Positions 44,465 through 51,961 of a stretch of 64,000 nucleotides of DNA are shown one piece after another. The position numbers and the translations under genes were made by a program. This DNA comes from Phocaeicola massiliensis B84634 = Timone 84634 = DSM 17679 = JCM 13223 (lineage in GTDB: Bacteria; Bacteroidota; Bacteroidia; Bacteroidales; Bacteroidaceae): NCBI RefSeq assembly GCF_000382445.1, contig NZ_KB905472.1, positions 1,121,505-1,185,504 on the forward strand, written 5' to 3'. Within the stretch, counting starts at the first letter, position 1. Every line of letters starts with the position of its first letter. The notes under the pieces were generated by a model. The model was not told where the DNA came from. It saw only the letters and a program-made list of their open reading frames with translations, and ran no database searches.

Positions 44465-45778
44465 ATGAATATAGCAATTGTAGGAACCGGATATGTTGGA
44501 CTCGTAACCGGTACATGTTTTGCCGAAACCGGCGTAAATGTAACTTGTGTGGATGTAAATGCCGAGAAGATAGAGAATCTGCAGAAAGGTATTATTCCCA
44601 TTTATGAACCGGGACTGGAGGACATGGTGCAACGCAATGTCAATGCCGGCCGTCTTCATTTTACGACTGCATTGGAGAACTGTCTCGATAATGTAGATAT
44701 TGTGTTTAGTGCTGTAGGTACACCGCCTGATGAAGACGGAAGTGCTGATTTGAGTTACGTGCTGGCAGTTGCCAAAACAATTGGTGCTAACATGAAAAAA
44801 TATACGTTGGTGGTGACGAAGAGTACCGTACCGGTGGGAACTGCGCATAAAGTGAAAGATACCATTCAGGCTGAATTGGATAAGAGAGGGGTGTCTATAG
44901 AGTTTGATGTGGCTTCCAACCCTGAGTTTTTGAAAGAAGGCAATGCCATTGATGACTTTATGAGTCCCGACCGTGTGGTGGTAGGTGTTGAATCCGAACG
45001 GGCAAAGAAGCTGATGACCAAACTGTATAAGCCTTTTATGATGCTGAATTCACGTGTTATTTTTATGGATATTCCTTCTGCCGAGATGACTAAATACGCT
45101 GCCAATTCAATGCTTGCTACCCGTATCAGTTTTATGAATGACATAGCCAATCTTTGTGAATTGGTGGGAGCGGATGTAAATATGGTACGTGACGGGATAG
45201 GTTCTGACAGTCGCATTGGTCGTAAGTTCCTTTATCCGGGATGTGGCTATGGCGGTTCTTGTTTTCCTAAAGACGTAAAGGCGTTAATCAAGACGGCAGA
45301 ACAAAATGGATATCCGATGCGGGTTTTGAAAGCTGTGGAAGAGGTGAATGAGACCCAGAAAAGCCTTCTTTTTGAGAAATTGGAAAAGATATTCAATGGT
45401 GATTTGGAAGGCAAGACCATAGCTTTATGGGGACTGGCATTCAAGCCCGGCACGGATGATATGCGTGAGGCTCCTGCACTGGTATTGATTGAGAAATTGA
45501 GGAAGGCAGGTTGTGTGGTTCGGGCTTACGATCCGGCGGCGATGGGGGAATCAAAGAGAAGAATAGGTGATACGATATTCTATGCTTGCGATATGTATGA
45601 TGCTCTTTTGGATGCTGACGCATTGATGTTGGTGACAGAATGGAAAGAATTCCGTTTGCCGGCATGGGGAGTTGTTAAGAAAACGATGAAACAGCCTGTA
45701 ATCTTGGATGGACGTAATATCTATGATGCAAAAGAACTTCAGGATTTAGGTTTTGTTTATCGCTGCATAGGCAAATAA
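44465..45778 (+). CDS. ugd: UDP-glucose 6-dehydrogenase
   Basis: A 437-residue cytosolic enzyme oxidising UDP-glucose to UDP-glucuronate for polysaccharide synthesis. The N-terminal NAD-binding IVGTGYVGLVTGTCFAETG, then KSTVPVGTAHKVKDTI, SNPEFLKEGNAIDDF and the catalytic cysteine in YPGCGYGGSCFPKDVKAL are intact. The C-terminal domain has WGLAFKPGTDDMREAP. Length is standard. It is followed 11 bp later by a lipoprotein gene. Confidence 0.96.
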   Translation: MNIAIVGTGYVGLVTGTCFAETGVNVTCVDVNAEKIENLQKGIIPIYEPGLEDMVQRNVNAGRLHFTTALENCLDNVDIVFSAVGTPPDEDGSADLSYVLAVAKTIGANMKKYTLVVTKSTVPVGTAHKVKDTIQAELDKRGVSIEFDVASNPEFLKEGNAIDDFMSPDRVVVGVESERAKKLMTKLYKPFMMLNSRVIFMDIPSAEMTKYAANSMLATRISFMNDIANLCELVGADVNMVRDGIGSDSRIGRKFLYPGCGYGGSCFPKDVKALIKTAEQNGYPMRVLKAVEEVNETQKSLLFEKLEKIFNGDLEGKTIALWGLAFKPGTDDMREAPALVLIEKLRKAGCVVRAYDPAAMGESKRRIGDTIFYACDMYDALLDADALMLVTEWKEFRLPAWGVVKKTMKQPVILDGRNIYDAKELQDLGFVYRCIGK

Positions 45779-45789
45779 TTACGTTAAAG

Positions 45790-46578
45790 ATGTACAAATC
45801 ATATTTGATTGTCGTTTTGGCGGCGATGTTTTCTGCTTGCGGAGCTAATCAGGACAAAGAGGCTTTGCAAGAAGAAGATAGAGAGGCGAAAGAAAAGTTG
45901 CAAGGCATTTGGCTGGACGACAATACGGAAGCTGCCGTGCTGCAAGTTGCGGGCGATACGATTTATTATGCTGACGCTGCCGTCGCTCCTGTCGCTTTTA
46001 AAATTATAGGCGATACATTGACTACTTATGGGGCTCGGATAAATAATTATAAGATAGAGAAACAGGGAGAATATATTTTCTGGTTTCATTCACTGGTAGG
46101 AGATGTCATTCGCCTGCATAGGGCAGAGAATAATGCCGATTCTTTATCTTTTATTCATGAACAGGAAGTCCCTGTTTATACGGAAGTTATTAAGAAAGAT
46201 TCGGTGGTAATGTATGATAATACCCGTTATCGCGGATATGTCTATATCAATCCGTCCAGAATAAAAGTGATGCGTCCGGGGGTGTCGGAAGAGGGGCTGA
46301 GTGTGGATAATGTATATTATGACAACATCATTCATATTTGTGTATATGAAGGAAAACGGAGTTTGTTTGCGAAAGATATCACGAGGCAGATGTTCAAGCA
46401 TGTCATACCCGATGATTTCTTGAAATGGGCAATCCTTTCGGATATGGACTTTATGGGGGTCGATGCAAAAGGCTATCATTATCAGGCTACTGTTTGTATA
46501 CCGGATGGGGCTTCTTGTTATGTGGTCAATATCACGATAGATATGGATGGTAAATTATCTTATGAGCTGGCTCGTTGA
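45790..46578 (+). CDS. Hypothetical lipoprotein
   Basis: A 262-residue exported lipoprotein of unknown function. The SPII signal MYKSYLIVVLAAMFSAC places the lipidated cysteine at 17, followed by GANQDKEALQEEDREAKEKLQGIWLDDNTEAAV. The mature part is beta-rich and may contain two related sub-domains (residues 35-110 with a lipocalin-like GIWLDDNTEAAVLQVAGDTIYY, and 120-262). It resembles a family of Bacteroides lipoproteins annotated only as DUF4738, an identification I make from memory. It is probably co-transcribed with ugd (11-bp gap). Confidence 0.75.
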   Translation: MYKSYLIVVLAAMFSACGANQDKEALQEEDREAKEKLQGIWLDDNTEAAVLQVAGDTIYYADAAVAPVAFKIIGDTLTTYGARINNYKIEKQGEYIFWFHSLVGDVIRLHRAENNADSLSFIHEQEVPVYTEVIKKDSVVMYDNTRYRGYVYINPSRIKVMRPGVSEEGLSVDNVYYDNIIHICVYEGKRSLFAKDITRQMFKHVIPDDFLKWAILSDMDFMGVDAKGYHYQATVCIPDGASCYVVNITIDMDGKLSYELAR

Positions 46579-46599
46579 ATAATAAATAAGAGCGGAGAC

Positions 46600-46765
46600 G
46601 TGTCAAAACGTTGATAATGCTGTTATTTTATTAATAGGGGCGAGGTTTGCTCGCCCAAAAAAACAATATTTGCTTTGTGTATTACTCTCAAGGTCGTGAC
46701 CGTTGGTTCGGGCAGGTGAACCCTGCCCCCGCAGCCGATGATTGGATAGGCCGTTTTAGCTTTGA
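46600..46765 (+). repeat. Dispersed palindromic repeat, copy 3 (long form)
   Basis: It has both halves: TGTCAAAACGTTGATAATGC, hairpin GGGGCGAGGTTTGCTCGCCC, TTTGCTTTGTGTATTACT, then hairpin GGGCAGGTGAACCCTGCCC and GATTGGATAGGCCGTTTTAG. The orientation is as in copy 1. It fills the gap between convergent genes ending at 46578 and 46807. Confidence 0.8.
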
Positions 46766-46806
46766 TATCCTTCCCATGACGGATAATACAAAACTTACAG
46801 CTTCTG

Positions 46807-48063
46807 TTATTTTTGCTGTTTTTTACCGTTAGTGTTGTTTCCGGGTTTCCGTGTGGAATTGTTTCTTTTACCTTTGAAGTTCCCTTTTCTTTTTCCACCA
46901 TTATTACTACGGGGATTATATTCGGGTGCTTCGCCTAATTCTTCCGGAACTGGAATTTTATAAATGTCCTTACCTATAAAGTTTTCGATGGACTTAAATT
47001 GTGTCTGCTCTTTTTCGCTGACAAAGGTTATGGCACATCCATCGTTGTTTGCACGTGCTGTTCGACCGATGCGGTGCACATAATCTTCACTGTCATGCGG
47101 CACGTCATAATTAATGACCAAGCGTATGTCATCAATGTCAATGCCCCGTGAAACAATATCGGTTGCAATCAAAATATTTATCTTTCCACTCTTGAAATCA
47201 TGCATAATCTGGTCGCGCTGTGCCTGTTCCAGGTCAGAGTGCATTTCGCCGACGTTGAGTTTCATGCGGCGGAAAGCCTGAGTTACTTCTTTCACTTTCA
47301 TTTTGGATGATGCGAAGATAATCACGCGTTCAGGTGTCTGGTCTTGAAATAATGACTGTATAATGCCCAGCTTCTGATTTTCATAACAGATATACGCTGT
47401 CTGGATAATTTTCTCAGCCGGTTTGGATACCGCCAATTTAATCTCTTCCGGGTTTCTCAGAATGGTTTTGGCCAACTGTTGTATCTTGACAGGCATCGTG
47501 GCAGAAAACATAATTGTCTGGCGTTCCTTTGGGAGATATTTCACTATTTGCATAATGTCGTCTGCAAATCCCATATCCAGCATGCGGTCTGCCTCATCCA
47601 AAATGAAGAAAGATACTTTGGAAAGGTCTACATATCCTAAGCTGAGGTGGCTGATTAAGCGACCGGGGGTGGCAATAACCACTTCTGCTCCCAAAGTCAG
47701 TCCTTTTTTCTCTTGTTCAAAGCGTATTCCATCGTTTCCTCCGTATACAGCTACGCTGGATGCCGGCATAAAATAAGAAAAACCTTCCATTTGTTGGTCT
47801 ATCTGCTGCGCCAGTTCGCGTGTGGGTGCCATGATAATACAATTGATGGCATCTTCGGGATAACCTCCCTTACTTAATTGATTTAAGATGGGGAGTAGAT
47901 ATGCCGCTGTTTTACCGGTACCGGTTTGTGCTACTCCTATCAAATCCTTTCCTTCAAGGATGATAGGAATTGTATGTTCTTGTACGGGAGTACACTCCTC
48001 AAATCTCATGGCTTCCAATGCCTGGAGCACACTCTCTTCTAAATTTAATTCTGAAAATTTCAT
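46807..48063 (-). CDS. rhlE: DEAD-box RNA helicase, RhlE type
   Basis: A 418-residue cytosolic RNA helicase. Motifs in order: FEECTPVQEHTIP (Q motif), AQTGTGKTAAYLLP (I), PTRELAQQ (Ia), TPGRLI (Ib), DEADRMLDMGF (II), SATMP (III), IIFASSKMKVKEV (IV), TDIVSRGIDIDDI (V) and HRIGRTAR (VI). The C-terminal tail after about 370 is rich in G, N, R and K (SNNGGKRKGNFKGKRNNS), as in RhlE-type RNA-binding tails. It is monocistronic, with 23 bp separating it from the upstream serB stop. Confidence 0.95.
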   Translation of the reverse strand: MKFSELNLEESVLQALEAMRFEECTPVQEHTIPIILEGKDLIGVAQTGTGKTAAYLLPILNQLSKGGYPEDAINCIIMAPTRELAQQIDQQMEGFSYFMPASSVAVYGGNDGIRFEQEKKGLTLGAEVVIATPGRLISHLSLGYVDLSKVSFFILDEADRMLDMGFADDIMQIVKYLPKERQTIMFSATMPVKIQQLAKTILRNPEEIKLAVSKPAEKIIQTAYICYENQKLGIIQSLFQDQTPERVIIFASSKMKVKEVTQAFRRMKLNVGEMHSDLEQAQRDQIMHDFKSGKINILIATDIVSRGIDIDDIRLVINYDVPHDSEDYVHRIGRTARANNDGCAITFVSEKEQTQFKSIENFIGKDIYKIPVPEELGEAPEYNPRSNNGGKRKGNFKGKRNNSTRKPGNNTNGKKQQK

Positions 48064-48086
48064 ATATATATTTTATACTATCTTTC

Positions 48087-49319
48087 TTACAGTTTGCCGC
48101 GTTCTTCCAAATAAGAATCTTTAAAGCCAAGGAAATAAAGCACCCCATCCAGCCCGATGGTATTAATGGACTGTTTGGCATTTGCCACCACTTTAGGTTT
48201 TGCATGGAATGCAATGCCTAGTCCGGCAGTAGACAACATGGGCAAATCATTGGCACCGTCGCCTACGGCTATTGTTTGTGCAATATCTACTTTCTCTACT
48301 TGTGCAATCAGTTTTAATAATTCTGCTTTACGCTTTCCATCTACTACGTCTCCCAAATAGCGGCCGGTCAATTTACCGTCTACTATTTCCAGTTCATTGG
48401 CATAAACATAATCAATGCCGTATTTTTGTTTCAGGTAGTTGCCGAAATAGGTGAATCCACCCGAAAGTATAGCTATTTTATAGCCATATCGTTTTAATAC
48501 GAACATGAGTCTTTCCACCCCTTCCGTAATGGGCAGGTTTTCGGCAATTTCACGCATTACACTTTCATCCAAGCCTTTCAGCAGAGCTACGCGTTCGGTG
48601 AAACTCTCGGTAAAGTCTATTTCACCACGCATGGCGCGTTCGGTTATTTCTCTTACTTTGTCACCCACGCCGGCACGTTCTGCCAGTTCGTCGATACATT
48701 CTGTCTGGATAAGTGTAGAATCCATATCAAAACAGATCAGGCGACGCATACGGCGGTACATATTGTCTAATTGGAAAGAAAAATCCATTTCCAACTCGCT
48801 GCTGAGTTTCATCAGTTCCCGCTGCATCTCCTCCCGGTCCCGGGGAGTGCCGCGAACAGAAAACTCAATACAGGCACGTACACTTGCTTTTCGTTCATCC
48901 AAAGGAACGCGACCTGTTAAGCGTTTGATAGCATCTATATTCAGACCTTGTTCTGCAATGATTCGCGTGACGGCTGCAATTTGTTTTGCAGAAAGTTTAC
49001 GTCCCAACAAGGTCAGGATATAGCGGTTCTTTCCTTGCATTCCTACCCATTCTTCGTATTCTTCTACCGTAATGGGGTAAAAACGGATGGTGATTCCCAA
49101 AGAGGATGCATTAAATAGCAAATCTTTCATGATATTACCCGAATCTTTTTCCCGGCTTTTAAATAAAATACCCAATGAAAGAGTGCTGTGAATATCTGCT
49201 TGGCCTATATCCAAAATGGTAACATCATATTTTGAAAGTATTTCCGTAATGGAAGCTGTCAGTCCCGGCCTGTCCAAACCGGTGATACGAATTAAAATAA
49301 GTTCAGTACTTGTATCCAT
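48087..49319 (-). CDS. serB: Phosphoserine phosphatase with ACT domains
   Basis: A 410-residue enzyme performing the last step of serine biosynthesis. The start at 49319 (MDTSTELILIRITGLDRPG) is chosen because the ACT domain begins there, whereas the upstream 18 codons overlap the promoter box (CAAAAGTA, reverse, 49347-49354). Two ACT-like segments occupy about 1-170 and may sense serine. The HAD phosphatase domain has CFDMDSTLIQTECIDELAERAGVG with the nucleophile aspartate, ILSGGFTYFGNYL, and VGDGANDLPMLSTAGLGIAFHAKP. Length matches the two-ACT SerB group. Confidence 0.94.
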   Translation of the reverse strand: MDTSTELILIRITGLDRPGLTASITEILSKYDVTILDIGQADIHSTLSLGILFKSREKDSGNIMKDLLFNASSLGITIRFYPITVEEYEEWVGMQGKNRYILTLLGRKLSAKQIAAVTRIIAEQGLNIDAIKRLTGRVPLDERKASVRACIEFSVRGTPRDREEMQRELMKLSSELEMDFSFQLDNMYRRMRRLICFDMDSTLIQTECIDELAERAGVGDKVREITERAMRGEIDFTESFTERVALLKGLDESVMREIAENLPITEGVERLMFVLKRYGYKIAILSGGFTYFGNYLKQKYGIDYVYANELEIVDGKLTGRYLGDVVDGKRKAELLKLIAQVEKVDIAQTIAVGDGANDLPMLSTAGLGIAFHAKPKVVANAKQSINTIGLDGVLYFLGFKDSYLEERGKL

Positions 49320-49450
49320 ACATAAAATGTTGCTATTTACAGATTGCAAAAGTACGCAATTTAATCCTATCAAGCTATCTTTTGGGGATTCTTTTTTCTC
49401 GATGGAATGGATGAATTTATGCTATATAACATATTTTTTGATGTGATTCC

Positions 49451-49481
49451 TTGGAGTTGGCATAAAAACTCCTTACCTTTG
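49451..49481 (+). promoter_or_regulatory. Promoter of small ORF and TlpA-like gene
   Basis: TTGG at 49451-49454 and TACCTTTG at 49474-49481 are 19 bp apart, the ideal spacing for a Bacteroides -33/-7 pair. Transcription would start near 49488, so the downstream message includes the 31-codon ORF at 49501. Confidence 0.65.
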
Positions 49482-49500
49482 CCACGGATTTCTAAATATA

Positions 49501-49596
49501 ATGGCTTTGATTATCAGGCCAAAAGACAATGTTCCGGGGAGAAATTACTGTTTAAGGGCAGTCTCGGATAGTATTAACCAAAACCGAATTACATGA
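49501..49596 (+). CDS. Candidate small protein / leader peptide (31 aa)
   Basis: An ATG at 49501, about 13 nt after the predicted transcription start, opens a 31-codon frame beginning MALIIRPKDNVPG and ending NQNRIT. Its TGA at 49594-49596 overlaps the ATG of the TlpA-like gene (ATGA at 49593-49596), the same coupling seen at zwf-pgl and cbiA-cbiP. The peptide is basic, has one cysteine and no membrane segment. It may be a real small protein or a translated leader that sets expression of the next gene. There is no Shine-Dalgarno, but the sequence before it is A+T-rich, which is normal in Bacteroides. Evidence is positional only. Confidence 0.4.
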   Translation: MALIIRPKDNVPGRNYCLRAVSDSINQNRIT

Positions 49597-50087
49597 TTAA
49601 AAATGTAAAGTGGATTTTTGTTGTATTAATCATTAGTTCCTTGATTTCGTTCTCATTTGTAGGGAAAGACACGCCGACAGAAGGATTGACGATAGGAGAT
49701 AAGGCTCCGACTTTTACCATCTGTGGCGAAAAGCAACTGATTGACTTAAAGGATTTGAGAGGTAAATACGTGTTGCTTAGTTTTTGGGCCAGCTATGATG
49801 CTCCTTCGAGAGTGCAGAACGCCACCTTGAATCATGCAATAGAGCAGGCTGATAATGTGGAAATGGTTTCTGTTTCGTTTGATGAATTTAAATCAATATT
49901 TAACGAAACCATTAAAAAAGACCGGATTTCGACATCTAATTGTTTTGTTGAACTGGCAGGTAATTCTTCCGATTTATTTAAAACTTATCGTTTGAATAAA
50001 GGGTTTAAGAATTTTCTTTTGGATAAAAACGGTGTCATTGTAGCGAAGGACATCACTCCATCCCAACTTTCTTCTTATTTAAACTAA
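49593..50087 (+). CDS. TlpA/thioredoxin-fold protein lacking active-site cysteines
   Basis: A 164-residue exported or membrane-anchored protein. N-terminal hydrophobic segment MIKNVKWIFVVLIISSLISFSFVG is a signal peptide or anchor. LTIGDKAPTFTICGEKQLIDLKDLRGKYVLLSFWASYDAPS aligns with the TlpA/ResA start (GxxAPxF...LKDLRGKxVLLxFWAxWCxxC), but at the WCxxC position the residues are Y68-D69-A-P-S72, so both redox cysteines are absent. The cis-proline region is also altered (GFKNFLLDKNG). It cannot be a dithiol oxidoreductase; a binding or chaperone role is possible. The lone cysteines at 44 and near 137 are outside the active site. It is translationally coupled to the small ORF upstream. Confidence 0.85.
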   Translation: MIKNVKWIFVVLIISSLISFSFVGKDTPTEGLTIGDKAPTFTICGEKQLIDLKDLRGKYVLLSFWASYDAPSRVQNATLNHAIEQADNVEMVSVSFDEFKSIFNETIKKDRISTSNCFVELAGNSSDLFKTYRLNKGFKNFLLDKNGVIVAKDITPSQLSSYLN

Positions 50088-50134
50088 GAAGAGAGTTTCC
50101 GTAAGGAAAAACAAAAAATACAACAAAAATGATA

Positions 50135-50216
50135 GGGTGTGTGCCCAAACTAAATGGTCTATCAAACCTCGCCCCTACAGGCAAAATGACAGTATCATCA
50201 ACGTTTAGGCACAACC
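50135..50216 (-). repeat. Dispersed palindromic repeat, copy 4 (degenerate short form)
   Basis: Inverted, left half only: AACCTCGCCCCTAC, AAAATGACAGTATCATCAACG and TTTAGGCACAACCCC align with copies 1-3. The arm facing GCCCC is decayed, so the internal hairpin is weak. It lies between convergent genes ending at 50087 and 50433. Confidence 0.65.
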
Positions 50217-50317
50217 CCTTTTTTATTTTTCTGCTATTGTCTTGTTCCGTGTCAGAAACACGCTTTTACACATACGTCTCATGGGGTTATACATACTAAC
50301 GTGAAATCAGGCACCTT

Positions 50318-50401
50318 CAAAAAGACAAGGACGTTCTTTAAAAAGAACAAGAGCTTTTTTAGAAACTCCATGGCCTTTTTGGAAAAGACTTAGTTCTTTT
50401 T
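50318..50401. repeat. Four tandem 21-bp units (array 2)
   Basis: Units start at 50318, 50339, 50360 and 50381. Each begins with an A-rich arm (AAAAAGA, AAAAAGAA, AGAAACT, GAAAAGACT) and ends with a T-rich arm (GTTCTT, GCTTTTT, CCTTTTT, TTCTTTTT), making an imperfect inverted repeat. The next 20 bases may be a decayed fifth unit. It lies in the 345-bp gap between a TlpA-like gene and an M15 peptidase gene, which otherwise holds only repeat copy 4. Confidence 0.7.
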
Positions 50402-50432
50402 TGAAAATTCTTTCATCCATTTCCTTTTAGAG

Positions 50433-51200
50433 TTACTGACGTACTTTTTCAAAGTGCTGGTAGTCTTTCAAACTCTTCCAGGCACCTCCCCAAATGAAGC
50501 CGTGTTTAATGAACTCCTTGTAGCATAAATCATTCTTGTCTATTTTGTAAGGAAAGGATTGTTTTCTGTCGGCATATTTTTTCCCTTTTTCGGGAGATAT
50601 AATGATTTTTCCGTTCTTATTGGTCTTGACATAAGGATTATAAAGCGGGTTGATATCTATTGCCAATCCCTTACTGTGATTGGATAGTTTCCGGGTGCCC
50701 GGCACAAGACGGAAATTGAAGCAGGAGGAATTGTTGGCTTCCATGGACCGATTGTCTTCTGCGTTATATTCATCAATTAATACCATTCGTTCAATGGGAT
50801 ATCGTGCTTTATACAAAGCCTGGAATATTTCGATTAAATCATTGCTTATTGCTTTGTTGCAGACCAGTTCGCCAAGGCATATTTCTCCTTTCAGGTTATA
50901 ATGGAGCACCTTCAGATAGCGTAATTCTTCTTTCGGTACGGTACAGTTCGTTTTATAGGACTTTCCATAGATTCTTTTGAAGAGGGTGTCGTCAATCTTT
51001 TGTATTTTAAAACAATTGGCTGTTCCAAACTGTACTATACTCTTCCGACTGACTGTTTCCCCGGCTTTCCATATTCTTAATATTGTTTGTTCCTTGTCGT
51101 TTTGTTCTTCTTGAGAGAACCGGCAGGCGGATGGAGAGGGGGTAGGTATAAAGGTTAAAAGACAGAACATACTCCGAATAAGCAGGTTTCTTATTTTCAT
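50433..51200 (-). CDS. M15-family peptidase (D-Ala-D-Ala carboxypeptidase-like)
   Basis: A 255-residue exported zinc peptidase acting on peptidoglycan. The signal peptide MKIRNLLIRSMFCLLTFIPTPSPSA is followed by a poorly conserved linker of about 100 residues. The catalytic M15 core is seen in SNHSKGLAIDINPLYNPYV (zinc-binding histidine and aspartate) and the C-terminal FIWGGAWKSLKDYQHFE, with the last zinc histidine H249. This is the VanY/Ply-like M15C arrangement. It is monocistronic, 121 bp from the divergent HAD gene. Confidence 0.88.
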   Translation of the reverse strand: MKIRNLLIRSMFCLLTFIPTPSPSACRFSQEEQNDKEQTILRIWKAGETVSRKSIVQFGTANCFKIQKIDDTLFKRIYGKSYKTNCTVPKEELRYLKVLHYNLKGEICLGELVCNKAISNDLIEIFQALYKARYPIERMVLIDEYNAEDNRSMEANNSSCFNFRLVPGTRKLSNHSKGLAIDINPLYNPYVKTNKNGKIIISPEKGKKYADRKQSFPYKIDKNDLCYKEFIKHGFIWGGAWKSLKDYQHFEKVRQ

Positions 51201-51293
51201 TTGTTTTTGTTTTTGAGGGTTGATATTTTCTTTGGTAGGTAAAAATAGTGTTTTTTATTGATTTACATCATCCTCTATTCTTTTTCAAATGCT

Positions 51294-51301
51294 TATCTTT
51301 G
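51294..51301 (+). promoter_or_regulatory. -7 box of HAD gene
   Basis: TATCTTTG, a perfect TAnnTTTG match, 20 bp before the ATG at 51322. Confidence 0.55.
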
Positions 51302-51321
51302 CAATAATTAATTAAAAAGGT

Positions 51322-51945
51322 ATGAGACAGATAAAGAATGTTGTGTTTGATTTTGGCGGGGTGATTATTGATATCGACCGTGACCGCGCAGTAAAAAAGT
51401 TTGTTGAAATAGGAGTGAAGGATGCGGATAATCTGCTTGATAAGTATCACCAGAAGGGTATCTTCCTGGAAATAGAGGACGGACGTATCGATGCAGAATC
51501 TTTTCGGCTGAAACTGAGTGAGATCTGTGGTAAGGAATTGACATACAAAGAGGTAGAACTGGGGTGGAGAGGATTTGTCACAGCTGTGGAACAGTATAAG
51601 TTGGATTATTTGAATATTCTTCGCCAACGTAAATACAATGTTTATATTCTGAGTAATACCAATCCATATATTATGGGATGGGCACGTAGCAGGGAATTTA
51701 CATCAGCAGGCCGTCCATTGGATGACTATGTGGACAAGATATATGCTTCTTATGAAGTGAAATGTGTAAAGCCTGATCGGGGCATCTTTGAATATATGAT
51801 AAAAGATGCTGCGTTGAATCCTTCCGAAACTGTTTTTGTGGATGATGGTGCTTCAAATATCTCCATAGGCAAGGAATTTGGTTTTGTCACATTGCAGCCT
51901 GCTAATGGAGAAGATTGGCGTGAAAAACTGGAAAAGCTCCTATAA
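51322..51945 (+). CDS. HAD-family phosphatase (YihX-like)
   Basis: A 207-residue cytosolic HAD-IA hydrolase. The nucleophile D10 is in VVFDFGGVIIDID, a DxGG form as in YihX/HAD4-type sugar phosphatases rather than the common DxDGT. Motif II is VYILSNTNPYIM, motif III is around VKCVKPDRGIFEYM and motif IV is VFVDDGASNISIGKEFG. The helical cap is at 20-85. The substrate is unknown; YihX relatives hydrolyse glucose-1-phosphate. The last codons and stop form the left arm and loop of a terminator shared with lptG. Confidence 0.9.
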   Translation: MRQIKNVVFDFGGVIIDIDRDRAVKKFVEIGVKDADNLLDKYHQKGIFLEIEDGRIDAESFRLKLSEICGKELTYKEVELGWRGFVTAVEQYKLDYLNILRQRKYNVYILSNTNPYIMGWARSREFTSAGRPLDDYVDKIYASYEVKCVKPDRGIFEYMIKDAALNPSETVFVDDGASNISIGKEFGFVTLQPANGEDWREKLEKLL

Positions 51946-51961
51946 TTATTTAGGAGCTTTT
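51932..51961. terminator. Shared bidirectional terminator containing both stop codons
   Basis: AAAAGCTCCTA at 51932-51942 and TAGGAGCTTTT at 51951-51961 are perfectly complementary (11 bp) with an 8-nt loop. The forward TAA (51943-51945) and the reverse-strand TAA (51946-51948) both lie in the loop and are adjacent. Each arm's T run follows the stem in its direction of transcription. Confidence 0.85.
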
